A stretch of DNA of 44,353 nt, taken from assembly GCF_017316025.1 (NCBI RefSeq), contig NZ_JAFLVT010000018.1:1-44353 (forward strand), written 5' to 3'. The DNA comes from Candidatus Enterococcus myersii. GTDB taxonomy: Bacteria; Bacillota; Bacilli; Lactobacillales; Enterococcaceae. The notes beneath the pieces are model-generated. The model did no database searches, was not told the origin of the DNA, and saw only the letters and a program-made list of their open reading frames with translations. Positions 11,601 to 18,486 of this stretch are shown piece after piece. A program made the position numbers and the translations under genes. Numbering within the stretch: the first letter of the stretch is position 1; every line of letters begins with the position of its first letter.

Positions 11601-11964
11601 GTGGTAAAACACCATATAAATTATCTAGTGGAGCAAAATCAGTCAAATCAACTTGACCATTGATTTCTTTTTGACTACTTAAAGCCATTAGCTGTTGATA
11701 ACCAGCAAAATTTTTAGCAAATAATAAGATCTCATTTTCACCTGCTTGAACAGGTGAATAGTAATCTAAGTGCAAACCAATCACTGATTTTAGACCCGCA
11801 CGCTGACATGCGTTATAAAAAGTGACTGCTCCAACCAAGACATTGCGATCACATATTCCTAATGTATCGTAGCCTCTTTGTTTAGCCGTTTGCACGAGCC
11901 GATTTATCTCAATTGTACTTTGCAACAAAGAATAAGCAGTCACGGTATATAATTGTGGCAGCAC
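8656..11964 (-). CDS. dnaE: DNA polymerase III alpha subunit (DnaE)
   Basis: Replicative polymerase subunit of 1102 residues; in Firmicutes DnaE works alongside PolC, extending primers on the lagging strand. Domains: an N-terminal PHP domain (about 1-270); the polymerase core with GRGSAAGSLVAF at about 335-346, the catalytic aspartates in PDIDLDI (375-379), YGIMVYQEQVM and FNRSHAFAYS; a helix-hairpin-helix region; and an OB-fold near 930-1010 (LLLYVRGIREIRTKKGEQMAF). The PHP metal ligands are missing: the usual HLHVHTEYSLL is QLYTVTAYSLL and the TDH motif is CDR, so this domain should have no proofreading activity. The start is GTG with AGGAGG 7-8 bases upstream. It is followed by pfkA, the conserved order of the group. 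Confidence 0.95.
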   Translation of the reverse strand: MLPQLYTVTAYSLLQSTIEINRLVQTAKQRGYDTLGICDRNVLVGAVTFYNACQRAGLKSVIGLHLDYYSPVQAGENEILLFAKNFAGYQQLMALSSQKEINGQVDLTDFAPLDNLYGVLPLRNEVDYFFSKDVAKAENRLNFFQELFPKEQFFYGVSPQKQLAEELVHFYLQQGVAPFAINEVNTIDPAEKAAIAVMQHLKGGTQMQDVAELEQGSGEYLVNASQLTEYFRQNQPQALENAQKTAAVCSQFELPLHQKLLPHYPVPQNRPAAEFLRQLCETKLKQRVENITAEYKQRLDYELQIIHQMGFDDYFLIVWDVMDFAHRSNIVTGAGRGSAAGSLVAFVLAITDVDPIEYDLLFERFLNPERYTMPDIDLDIPDNRRDEVLHYVKEKYGTFQVAQIATFGTMAAKMVLRDVARVFGLSQSEANRWSKAIPNTLKITLKKALEKSSSLRDLIALSERNRQLFEVALTLEGLPRHVSTHAAGVVISDKNLLQLIPLQAGANDILLTQFTMNDVEAVGLLKMDFLGLRNLSIIDDTLKGIKKVTGDKLSQKDIPLTDEKTLKLFQAGNTSGVFQFESAGIKNVLRRLGPENIEEIAAVNALYRPGPMQNIDHFIKRKKGQEKVTYLDDSLIPILKNTYGIMVYQEQVMQVAAKMAGFTLGQADILRRAISKKKKDVLDEERRHFVKGAVKMGHSKTKANEVYDYIERFADYGFNRSHAFAYSFVGFQMGFLKVHYPAPFFAALLHSVRNNTAKVKEYLTEAKKQGIRILPPSINASGFSFYLVNNHEIRFGLSSIKGTRRDFIAAIIAERKENGPFQSLDNFLYRLPAKWLKSDLIQPLVEIGAFDEVEKNRRQLVTGLDSKIQNIEYSGGSMDLLDIMALKPTEISDYSLTERLNLEEQYLGVYVSGHPTESYPVLKAARQVQLISELLPKQNVHLLLYVRGIREIRTKKGEQMAFVEANDPTGEVSLTIFPNSYRHVRQTFAVDDVVYVEGKTEISTYNQEMQVIADQIVLAKKISDIKSAPTCYIRLTGIADTDKQLSALYALIKQAPGASKIILFYESTGTKKILAEKYQIAENPVVTQDLKNIFGENNVVFK

Positions 11965-11997
11965 TGTATGTCCTCCTTTTTGAAAACACTTGAAAAC

Positions 11998-12025
11998 TTT
12001 ACATTCAAGAAAAATATGGTAAACT
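11998..12025 (+). promoter_or_regulatory. Probable promoter of the YjzD-like gene
   Basis: Plus-strand -35 TTTACA (11998-12003) and -10 TAAACT (12020-12025) with a 16-base spacer, 36 bases before the start codon, in the divergent spacer with dnaE. Confidence 0.5.
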
Positions 12026-12061
12026 GTAATCGAGAAATGAGCAAGAGAAGAGGTGTCTGCT

Positions 12062-12241
12062 ATGAAATATTTGGTTACTTTGTTTTGGACGTATATCTTA
12101 GGTCAAGTCGTTGGCTACCTGGGTAGTGCTTTAAACAGCGGCACTTATGATTTTAAACTTAGCTCAATCATTTCCCTAATTTTAGGAGTTATCATTATCC
12201 TAATTGCCGAAGTGGCTACGCCCAAAAAGAAACACGCATAA
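12062..12241 (+). CDS. Small YjzD-like membrane protein (DUF2929)
   Basis: A 59-residue protein with two membrane helices (about 2-22 and 33-52) and a basic C-terminal tail, PKKKHA. Length, the opening MKYLVTLFWTYILGQVVGYL and the two-helix plan match the YjzD family of Firmicutes, whose function is unknown. The ATG at 12062 was preferred to the in-frame GTG at 12053 because AGAGGTG lies 6 bases before it. Divergent from dnaE, single gene followed by two hairpins. Confidence 0.75.
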   Translation: MKYLVTLFWTYILGQVVGYLGSALNSGTYDFKLSSIISLILGVIIILIAEVATPKKKHA

Positions 12242-12247
12242 GCAAAC

Positions 12248-12306
12248 AGTTGTGTCTTTTACACAACTTGACTCAAAAAGATTGCAGTTTGTTGCAATCT
12301 TTTTTT
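12248..12306 (+). terminator. Terminator of the YjzD-like gene
   Basis: Arms AAAGATTGCA (12277-12286) and its complement (12293-12302), with a T-run at 12300-12306. A second perfect 8-bp hairpin (12248-12255 with 12261-12268) lies immediately before it, just after the stop codon. Confidence 0.85.
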
Positions 12307-12378
12307 GTTTCTTTTGCTTCATTAAACAAATTTACTTTTGTTCAAGTTTAATCCTGGCTTTCGTTGCAACAAACAATT

Positions 12379-12413
12379 AAAAGGCTGTGATAAAAGCCGT
12401 ATCACAGCCTTTT
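12379..12413 (-). terminator. Terminator of the MFS exporter gene
   Basis: Perfect 13-bp arms (12401-12413 and 12379-12391) with a 9-base loop and a T-rich tail on the minus strand, about 50 bases beyond the stop. Confidence 0.8.
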
Positions 12414-12463
12414 ATTATGAATAACTTTTTTATAAATAGCTTTTTTCCGCTGAATTAATCAGA

Positions 12464-13660
12464 CTAAAGTCTTTTGTTTAAAACTTTGCGAAAATTAAAA
12501 GTCGACAAACAAATGTTTAAGAACACAAAACCACTGGTTACCCAAAAAACAGCACGATACCCCATCCCGTGTGCCACTGTTGAACCCACCATTGGGCCTA
12601 GTACTTGACCAAAGTTTGTAAACATTTGATTGTAACTATAAATTCGACTAACGCCTTCTGGTGGTGTGATTTTTGAAATCAACGTATTAATAGAAGGCAT
12701 TAAAGCTCCGGTTGAAAAACCGAGAATAAAACGTAGAACACCTAACTGAAACGGTGTTTTAACAAATCCCATTGGAATAAAACAAATAAAGGACAGTACT
12801 AAGCCAAAGAGTAGAATTTTTTGATTTCCAATTTTATCCCCTAATTTTCCCAATGTTGGCGAAGAAATAATAGCAGAAACACCAGCGACTGAAACAATTA
12901 AGCCACTGACAAATAAGATGTTACTACTATCGCCACTTAATTGGCGAATATAAAGCGTCAAGATGGGACTAATACTCGTTACCCCAACTTGTAAAATTAA
13001 CGAAGTGATAAATAAACCAATCAATACTTGAAGGTTAGAGACTCGGTTGAATATCTGCTTAACAGTCAATAAGTCGGTTTTTTCAATTGGTACAAAGTCT
13101 TCTTTAACAAAGAAAATCGTTAAAATAGTCGTAATTGCTAAAACCGTCCCGGTAATAATGAATACATTTTCCATACCAAACCACTGAGCCAACGCGCCTC
13201 CCATTGATGGACCGATTAAATTCCCCGCAACTGCACCAGTAGACAATGTTCCAAGTGCCCATCCACTTTTTTCTCTTGGTGCTTGGGAGGCAATTAATGC
13301 CGTTGCATTCGGAATATAACCTGATAAAATCCCCGTCATAAACCGCATAATCAAAAGCCAGTATACATTAGGTACAAAAGCCAACGAGCCCATCGTAAAC
13401 GTCATCCCAATTGCAGCACGAATCATCATTAAGCGGCGACCCTTGCGATCTGCCAAATTCCCCCAAATAGGTGCAACAATGGCCGAGGCAAAGGCTGTAA
13501 CGGAAATTGCCAAACCAGCAAACAATTCTACTTGATTTTTGGGTGTGCCCAACTGCTCAATATAAATAGGAATAAAGGGCATCACCAAACTAAAACTAGC
13601 ACCGGTAAAAAAACACCCAATCCACGAGATAAATAAATTTCGTTTCCAATCTAACTTCAT
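12464..13660 (-). CDS. MFS multidrug exporter, PmrA-like
   Basis: A 398-residue major-facilitator transporter with about 12 membrane helices. The first-loop signature is GNLADRKGRR near residues 73-82, and the fourth and fifth helices carry the drug-antiporter pattern (MRFMTGILSGYIPNATALIASQ and LGTLSTGAVAGNLIGPSMGG). Overall it resembles pneumococcal PmrA and related fluoroquinolone/dye efflux pumps, so proton-coupled drug export is likely; substrates cannot be read from sequence. The start is placed at the ATG of MKLDWKRNLF, which has AGAGGGT upstream. The spacer to the purine permease contains that gene's terminator, so this gene is transcribed alone. No regulator gene is adjacent. Confidence 0.85.
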   Translation of the reverse strand: MKLDWKRNLFISWIGCFFTGASFSLVMPFIPIYIEQLGTPKNQVELFAGLAISVTAFASAIVAPIWGNLADRKGRRLMMIRAAIGMTFTMGSLAFVPNVYWLLIMRFMTGILSGYIPNATALIASQAPREKSGWALGTLSTGAVAGNLIGPSMGGALAQWFGMENVFIITGTVLAITTILTIFFVKEDFVPIEKTDLLTVKQIFNRVSNLQVLIGLFITSLILQVGVTSISPILTLYIRQLSGDSSNILFVSGLIVSVAGVSAIISSPTLGKLGDKIGNQKILLFGLVLSFICFIPMGFVKTPFQLGVLRFILGFSTGALMPSINTLISKITPPEGVSRIYSYNQMFTNFGQVLGPMVGSTVAHGMGYRAVFWVTSGFVFLNICLSTFNFRKVLNKRL

Positions 13661-13798
13661 AGTCAACCCTCTTTCATTACTACTATAGCCTATTTTCCAC
13701 AACAGGTGAATTGGAAAGCCAAGATATGTGGCAAAAAGACAGCAATTTTTTAATGAATTCGCTTATCTTCCATGAAATATTTTTAAAGAATTAATCGA

Positions 13799-13846
13799 CA
13801 AAAAAATCTAGAGTAAAAGCCGAAACGACTTTTTCCCTAGATTTTT
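13799..13846 (-). terminator. Terminator of the purine permease
   Basis: Arms AAAAATCTAG (13802-13811) and CTAGATTTTT (13837-13846) with an inner stem AAAAG/CTTTT, followed by a T-run on the minus strand. Confidence 0.8.
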
Positions 13847-13874
13847 ATCTTATAAATGAGATAGTAATTTTTAA

Positions 13875-15314
13875 TTAAGCAATTACAGCTAAAATAATAA
13901 AGTTTAAGATAAATAAAATGTCTACAACCCAAAGAATTGGAGAAATTTCATTAAATTTGCCTTTAATTACTTTCACAATTGTATAGAAAATGAAGCCAGC
14001 TGCGATACCGTAAGAAATACTGTAACAAAAGCCCATAAAAATTGCAGCAAAGAAAGCTGGTACTGCCTCTTCTAAATCAGTCCACTCAATATCTTTGAAA
14101 GAAGCCATCATCATGACCCCAACTAAGATTAAAGCCGGTGCTGTCGCTTGCGCAGGTACAATAGAAATTAAAGGTGAAAAGAAACTGCTAATTGCAAATA
14201 AACCAGCCACAACAACAGATGTTAAACCAGTTCGTCCGCCAGCACCAATCCCGGCTGCAGACTCAACATAAGTAGTCGTGTTTGACGTACCAAAAATCGC
14301 ACCAATTGAAGTTGCAATCGCATCTGCAAATAAGGCTTTGTCCATTTTGGTGTTAAAACCACGACTGTCTTCTAAAGCATCTTCGTCTTCTTTAGAGAAA
14401 ATTCCGGTTCTGCGACCAGTACCGATAAATGTCCCAATCGTATCAAAAGTATCGGATAAACTAAAGGCAATAATCGTCATTAAAACTTGTGGAATTTTAC
14501 CAGCATCACGAAACAGTGATTGCATACCTTCACTACCAAAAGCTGCACCAAATGTGGTTTTTAACTCGTTAATGGAACTGCCTAAAGAATTAGCTTTCCA
14601 ATCGATTGCACTAAGATCAACAACACCCATGAAAATACCTAAAATTGTCGTTGCCACAATCCCAATTAAAATAGCACCACGAACATTACGTACGACTAAA
14701 ATCGTCGTTAACACTAACCCAATAACAGCTAATAAGACCGGAGCATTATTAAAGTTAGCTAAAGCTGGGACAATCCCACCATTCATCGTAACGTTAACGG
14801 CTTTATCCCCTTCCACAACACTACTTGTAATGGTTGCAGAATCCGCACTAAAGCTCAAAAGGTTCGCGTTTTTCAACCCAACATAGGCAACAAAAATCCC
14901 GATTCCGCCACCAATAGCATGCTGCATACTTTCTGGAATTGCGTGGATAATCATTTTACGAATTTTGGTAATCGTAATAAAAATATTAATCAAACCGCAA
15001 ATAAAGACCATCGCCAAGGCTTGTTGCCACGTGTAACCAAGGCCAAAAACAACCGTGAAAGTGAAAAAGGCGTTAAGCCCCATCCCAGGTGCTTGTGCAT
15101 ATGGCACATTGGCAAAAAGTCCCATTACTAAAGTTCCAATTACTGACGCAATAATTGTCGCAAGGAACACCGCTTGAAACGGCATACCAGAAGCTGATAG
15201 AATCGTCGGATTTACGAATAAAATATAACTCATCGCAAAGAAAGTCGTTAAACCTGCGACAAATTCCGTTGAAACATTTGTGTTACTTTCCTTCAATTTA
15301 AAAAACTTTTCCAT
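13875..15314 (-). CDS. NCS2-family purine permease (AzgA/PbuG type)
   Basis: A 479-residue membrane protein with about 12 helices, in the AzgA-like branch of the nucleobase:cation symporters (hypoxanthine, guanine or adenine uptake). Seen: an N-terminal TEFVAGLTTFFAMSYILFVNP, then YAQAPGMGLNAFFTFTVV, the signature loop LSDTFDTIGTFIGTGRRTG, and ESAAGIGAGGRTGLTSVVV, all characteristic. The start is put at the ATG of MEKFFKLKE; GGAG lies 12 bases upstream, rather far but better than alternatives. The longer frame to 15371 would start inside the promoter. Divergent from a HAD phosphatase gene. I looked for a purine riboswitch in the short leader and saw none. Exact substrate is uncertain. Confidence 0.88.
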   Translation of the reverse strand: MEKFFKLKESNTNVSTEFVAGLTTFFAMSYILFVNPTILSASGMPFQAVFLATIIASVIGTLVMGLFANVPYAQAPGMGLNAFFTFTVVFGLGYTWQQALAMVFICGLINIFITITKIRKMIIHAIPESMQHAIGGGIGIFVAYVGLKNANLLSFSADSATITSSVVEGDKAVNVTMNGGIVPALANFNNAPVLLAVIGLVLTTILVVRNVRGAILIGIVATTILGIFMGVVDLSAIDWKANSLGSSINELKTTFGAAFGSEGMQSLFRDAGKIPQVLMTIIAFSLSDTFDTIGTFIGTGRRTGIFSKEDEDALEDSRGFNTKMDKALFADAIATSIGAIFGTSNTTTYVESAAGIGAGGRTGLTSVVVAGLFAISSFFSPLISIVPAQATAPALILVGVMMMASFKDIEWTDLEEAVPAFFAAIFMGFCYSISYGIAAGFIFYTIVKVIKGKFNEISPILWVVDILFILNFIILAVIA

Positions 15315-15377
15315 TAAAATGTTCACTCCTACAAAAGAATAAGGGCATATTTCGGATTTATCATCCAACAAAGACTG

Positions 15378-15406
15378 ATTATAATTTCTCAGTAAAAATA
15401 AAACAA
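15378..15406 (-). promoter_or_regulatory. Promoter of the purine permease
   Basis: Minus-strand -35 TTGTTT (15401-15406) and perfect -10 TATAAT (15378-15383) with 17 bases between. The leader is about 55 bases. Confidence 0.65.
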
Positions 15407-15534
15407 TCTTTTTCTCGATGTTTTTTGATCACCGCCTTGATAATGTTCGTGTTTTGCTGTGAAAACAAATTATTCCCCCTTTATTTCACTTCGCTAATTT
15501 TTTTTAAAGGTATCTTTGTTATGAACCAGTCCGC

Positions 15535-15562
15535 TTGTGAAAAATATAAAATATGTTAAACT
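15535..15562 (+). promoter_or_regulatory. Probable promoter of the HAD phosphatase gene
   Basis: Plus-strand -35 TTGTGA (15535-15540), 16-base spacer, -10 TAAACT (15557-15562), 36 bases before the start codon. Confidence 0.5.
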
Positions 15563-15598
15563 AAAACAGCGTATCTTTTATACGAGGGGAGAATATAT

Positions 15599-16402
15599 AT
15601 GAATAAAAAACTAATTGCCATTGACCTAGATGGTACAACTTTAAACGCCAAATCCCAAATTAGTCCTAAAACTGAAGCTGTTTTAAAAAAAGCGATGGCA
15701 ACTGGGCACATCGTCAGCATTGCGACTGGTCGCCCATTTCGCATTAGTGAAAAGTTTTATCACCAATTGGCTTTAAATACGCCAATGGTTAATTTTAATG
15801 GTGCTTTAGTCCACGTGCCTTATACAAAGTGGGCTGCAGAATCTGAAACACTCTTTAGCCGTGATATTGTCTTTGAAATTTTAAAACAAAAAAATGATCT
15901 TCAATTAGATTTTGTTGCCGCTGAAAATCGCGACACATTCTATGTCGATCGTTTGGATTTTGGCAGTGAATATCTCTTTGATAATCAGAAACCAACCCCT
16001 GATAATTTGTTAGAAAATCTAAAATCAAATCCAACTTCGATGTTGATTCAAACAAAAACTGAATTGGCACAAACGGTTTCAGATACCTTAAAAGCGCAGT
16101 TTTCTGACTACATTGACGTTAGAACTTGGGGTGGTCCTAATGCAATTTTGGAAATCGTAGCCAAAGGAATTCAAAAAGCGCGGGGTGTTGAAATTATCGC
16201 TGATTCTATGGCAATCGATCGAAAAGATATCATCGCGTTTGGCGATGAGCATAATGACTTGGAGATGCTTGATTACGCAGGTTGGGGCGTCGCAATGAAA
16301 AATGCGAGTCCTGAAGCAAAAGCAATTAGCAATGATATTACAACTAAAAGTAATGATGAAGATGGTTTAGCAGATTATTTGGAAAAATACCTTGCTATTT
16401 AA
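15599..16402 (+). CDS. Cof-type HAD-IIB sugar-phosphate phosphatase
   Basis: A 267-residue cytosolic phosphatase of the HAD superfamily. Motif I is DLDGTTL, with nucleophile Asp9 and acid/base Asp11. Motif II is SIATGR (the Thr). Motif IV is GDEHNDLEML near residues 220-229, which binds Mg. The large cap between motifs II and III and the overall length place it in the Cof/YidA subfamily, which dephosphorylates sugar phosphates and other small phosphates; the substrate is not predictable. ATG start with GAGGGGAG about 7 bases before it. Transcribed alone, divergent from the purine permease and closed by a strong terminator. Confidence 0.88.
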   Translation: MNKKLIAIDLDGTTLNAKSQISPKTEAVLKKAMATGHIVSIATGRPFRISEKFYHQLALNTPMVNFNGALVHVPYTKWAAESETLFSRDIVFEILKQKNDLQLDFVAAENRDTFYVDRLDFGSEYLFDNQKPTPDNLLENLKSNPTSMLIQTKTELAQTVSDTLKAQFSDYIDVRTWGGPNAILEIVAKGIQKARGVEIIADSMAIDRKDIIAFGDEHNDLEMLDYAGWGVAMKNASPEAKAISNDITTKSNDEDGLADYLEKYLAI

Positions 16403-16413
16403 GACTTCTAGAG

Positions 16414-16459
16414 AAAAAAAGGTTGGGAATTTTCAGAATGAGAATTCCCAACCTTTTTT
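16414..16459 (+). terminator. Terminator of the HAD phosphatase gene
   Basis: Arms of about 17 bp (16416-16432 and 16443-16459, core GGTTGGGAATT) with a 10-base loop and a six-T tail. An A-run precedes the left arm, so it could also work leftward. Confidence 0.9.
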
Positions 16460-16461
16460 CT

Positions 16462-16490
16462 TTGCAGCTTTGTATAGTTTGTATTATAAT
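16462..16490 (+). promoter_or_regulatory. Probable promoter of the yxlEFG-like operon
   Basis: A perfect -10 TATAAT (16485-16490) with a weak -35 TTGCAG (16462-16467) at 17 bases. The -10 lies inside the large inverted repeat at 16471-16509, so a bound repressor would block it. Confidence 0.55.
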
Positions 16491-16509
16491 TATTAATACA
16501 AACTATACA
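16471..16509. promoter_or_regulatory. 16-bp perfect inverted repeat, candidate operator
   Basis: The left arm TGTATAGTTTGTATTA (16471-16486) is exactly complementary to the right arm (16494-16509) across a 7-base AT spacer. It covers the -10 element and probable start point of the following ABC operon. It is not followed by a T-run and follows a complete terminator, so an operator is more likely than a terminator. The regulator is not encoded next to it. Confidence 0.65.
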
Positions 16510-16544
16510 ATCAAAATAATTTAACTAAATAAGGAGTGATTTAC

Positions 16545-16748
16545 ATGCAATTAAATGTCCACGAATATTTACCTATTTTAATACCACTAATTATTTTACA
16601 ACTTGGCCTGGCAATTTACGCTATTATCGACGTATTAAAACATCCCCACTACAAATTTGGTAATCGAATTGTTTGGATTATTATTTGTGCTGTATTTTCT
16701 TTTATCGGACCGATTGTCTATTTTGCTTTTGGTAAAGGAGAAGATTAA
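16545..16748 (+). CDS. Small PLDc_N-type membrane protein (YxlE-like)
   Basis: A 67-residue protein with two membrane helices (about 9-29 and 43-61), the linker DVLKHPHYKFGNRIVW and the ending GPIVYFAFGKGED. This is the pattern of the short N-terminal phospholipase-D-like domain family (PLDc_N), and it contains no catalytic HKD motif. In Bacillus subtilis a similar protein, YxlE, precedes ABC genes yxlF and yxlG in the sigY operon and is implicated in restraining SigY; the same order is present here. ATG at 16545 chosen because AAGGAGTG precedes it by 7 bases. The stop directly abuts the next start codon. Confidence 0.75.
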   Translation: MQLNVHEYLPILIPLIILQLGLAIYAIIDVLKHPHYKFGNRIVWIIICAVFSFIGPIVYFAFGKGED

Positions 16749-17654
16749 ATGACTTCCATGTTAACCCTGCAAAATGTAAAAAAACAATTTGGTAGTAACC
16801 TTATTCTTGATAATTTAAGCTTAACCATCCCCAAAGGCAGTATTTTTGGCTTTGTTGGTGAAAACGGGGCCGGAAAAACAACCACGATGAAGATTATTTT
16901 AGGACTTTTAGCTGCTGATAGTGGTTCTGTTACTATTGCCGGACAGACAGTAAAATACGGCGATACCACAACCAATCAAAAAATCGGCTACCTTCCCGAT
17001 GTGCCCGCATTTTATGATTACCTCACGGCTACAGAATATTTAAGTTTATGCGGTCGTACGAGCGGTATGTCAAAAAGTGAACTGCAGCTGAAAATCCCCT
17101 CCTTACTAACAAAAGTTGGTTTACAAACAACAAATCAAAAAATTAGTGGCTTCTCACGGGGAATGAAACAGCGCTTAGGTTTAGCCCAAGCTCTCTTAAA
17201 TGAACCGCAGTTATTAATCTGTGATGAACCAACTTCCGCCCTCGATCCATTAGGACGCAAAGAAGTATTAGGCATTCTAGCAAGTTTAAAAAATGAAACC
17301 ACAGTTTTATTTTCTTCTCATATTTTAGCTGATGTAGAAGCCATATGTGATCATGTGGCCATTTTAAATGAGGGAAAAATCCAATTAACTGGCCCACTAG
17401 CAGAAATTAAAACAGCTCAGCCTAATCACTATGAATTACGCTTTGAAAGTCCCGCTGATACGGCTCTTTTTTTAAAGCAAAATCCACAAGACTGGCAGCA
17501 AGTCGCGCAAAAACTCGTCCTACCAAGTTTACCGCAAGAAGATTTAGGCTTACAAATTATCAAAAGAGTCGCTACATTAAACCTAGTGCCGTTGGAATTT
17601 AAACTAGTCGAGCCAACATTAGAAGCTATATTTTTAAAGGTGGTGACAAAATGA
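16749..17654 (+). CDS. ABC transporter ATP-binding protein (YxlF-like)
   Basis: A 301-residue ATPase. Seen: Walker A GENGAGKTT at 37-45, the Q-loop region near residue 80 (GYLPDVPAFYDYLTATEYL), the signature SGFSRGMKQRLGLAQAL, Walker B LLICDEPTSALDP and the switch His in LFSSHILADVE. About 85 further residues at the C-terminus follow the nucleotide-binding domain, as in the CcmA/DrrA-like exporters. It should energise the permease encoded immediately downstream (4-base ATGA overlap). The start codon follows the stop of the YxlE-like gene with no gap, and GGAG lies 8 bases upstream. Confidence 0.9.
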   Translation: MTSMLTLQNVKKQFGSNLILDNLSLTIPKGSIFGFVGENGAGKTTTMKIILGLLAADSGSVTIAGQTVKYGDTTTNQKIGYLPDVPAFYDYLTATEYLSLCGRTSGMSKSELQLKIPSLLTKVGLQTTNQKISGFSRGMKQRLGLAQALLNEPQLLICDEPTSALDPLGRKEVLGILASLKNETTVLFSSHILADVEAICDHVAILNEGKIQLTGPLAEIKTAQPNHYELRFESPADTALFLKQNPQDWQQVAQKLVLPSLPQEDLGLQIIKRVATLNLVPLEFKLVEPTLEAIFLKVVTK

Positions 17655-18415
17655 AACAACTCCAACTTTTCCTGGCTAAAGAATTTTTTGCTAATTGGCG
17701 GACTAAAAAAATTCCGATTTTATTTATCATTGCTCTTGCTGTTGGTATTTTATCGCCTTTTTTAGCCAAAATTATGCCAGATATGATGGCTTCATTACTG
17801 CCAGAAAAAATGACTATCACCTTACCTGCATCTACTTCTATTGATAGTTGGACACAGTATTATAAAAATTTGCCACAATTTCTTTTATTAGCAATCGTCT
17901 TATTATCAACGGGTATAATCAGTACTGAAGTTGAAAAAGGCACGCTTATTCCTTTTATCACAAAAGGATTATCCCGTTCTGTTTTGGTAATAAGTAAAGC
18001 ACTATATCTCTTTTTTATTTGGACTTTTACGCTTTTTCTGTCGTTTGTGACCAATCTGGGCTACACTGCATATTATTTTAATGATGGCAAAAGCCCGCAT
18101 CTTTTGTTACCACTTTTTGGTTTTTGGCTATATGGCAGCATCATTTTAGCCGCCACTATTTTCGCCTCTAGCTTGGCCAAAAATATGGGCCAAAGTCTTT
18201 TGATCGTCGCAGTCTTTTATTTAATTAGTAGTTTGAGTGGTATCTTTAAGAAAATAGACCATTACAATCCTTTTATCTTGGGTACTAATTCTCTTAATTG
18301 GTTAACCGGTAAAAGTGATTTTACCCCCTATTGGCCTGGTGTTATGCTGGCTATTCTCCTTATTCTTTTATTTATTGGCTTAAGTTTAGCTATTTTTAGA
18401 AAGCGGCGCTTATAA
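17651..18415 (+). CDS. ABC-2 type permease (YxlG-like)
   Basis: A 254-residue membrane protein with six helices: about 20-40, 75-96, 115-138, 152-174, 182-202 and 228-250. After helix 2 comes ISTEVEKGTLIPFITKGLSRS, the amphipathic coupling segment of ABC-2 exporter permeases. It overlaps the ATPase gene by 4 bases and must form the transporter with it. The ribosome site is AAAGGTGG at the end of the preceding gene. The substrate is unknown; by comparison with yxlEFG, it may be linked to envelope stress. Confidence 0.85.
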   Translation: MKQLQLFLAKEFFANWRTKKIPILFIIALAVGILSPFLAKIMPDMMASLLPEKMTITLPASTSIDSWTQYYKNLPQFLLLAIVLLSTGIISTEVEKGTLIPFITKGLSRSVLVISKALYLFFIWTFTLFLSFVTNLGYTAYYFNDGKSPHLLLPLFGFWLYGSIILAATIFASSLAKNMGQSLLIVAVFYLISSLSGIFKKIDHYNPFILGTNSLNWLTGKSDFTPYWPGVMLAILLILLFIGLSLAIFRKRRL

Positions 18416-18423
18416 GGACTTCT

Positions 18424-18453
18424 TTGGTAAAAAAGCCACGTTTTCGTTACAAT
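18424..18453 (+). promoter_or_regulatory. Probable promoter of nnrE
   Basis: Plus-strand -35 TTGGTA (18424-18429) and -10 TACAAT (18448-18453), 18-base spacer, immediately after the permease stop codon. No terminator separates nnrE from the ABC operon, so readthrough is also possible. Confidence 0.5.
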
Positions 18454-18486
18454 CTAGCTAAAGGATAAAAAGTAGGAGGAATTAAT

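Noticed and set aside
14278-14886. A 202-codon open frame on the plus strand
   Set aside because: It is antisense to the purine permease, whose motifs are unmistakable, and has no ribosome site or recognisable motif.
15315-15420. Purine riboswitch in front of the purine permease
   Set aside because: The leader is only about 55 bases and lacks the conserved three-way junction sequences of purine aptamers.
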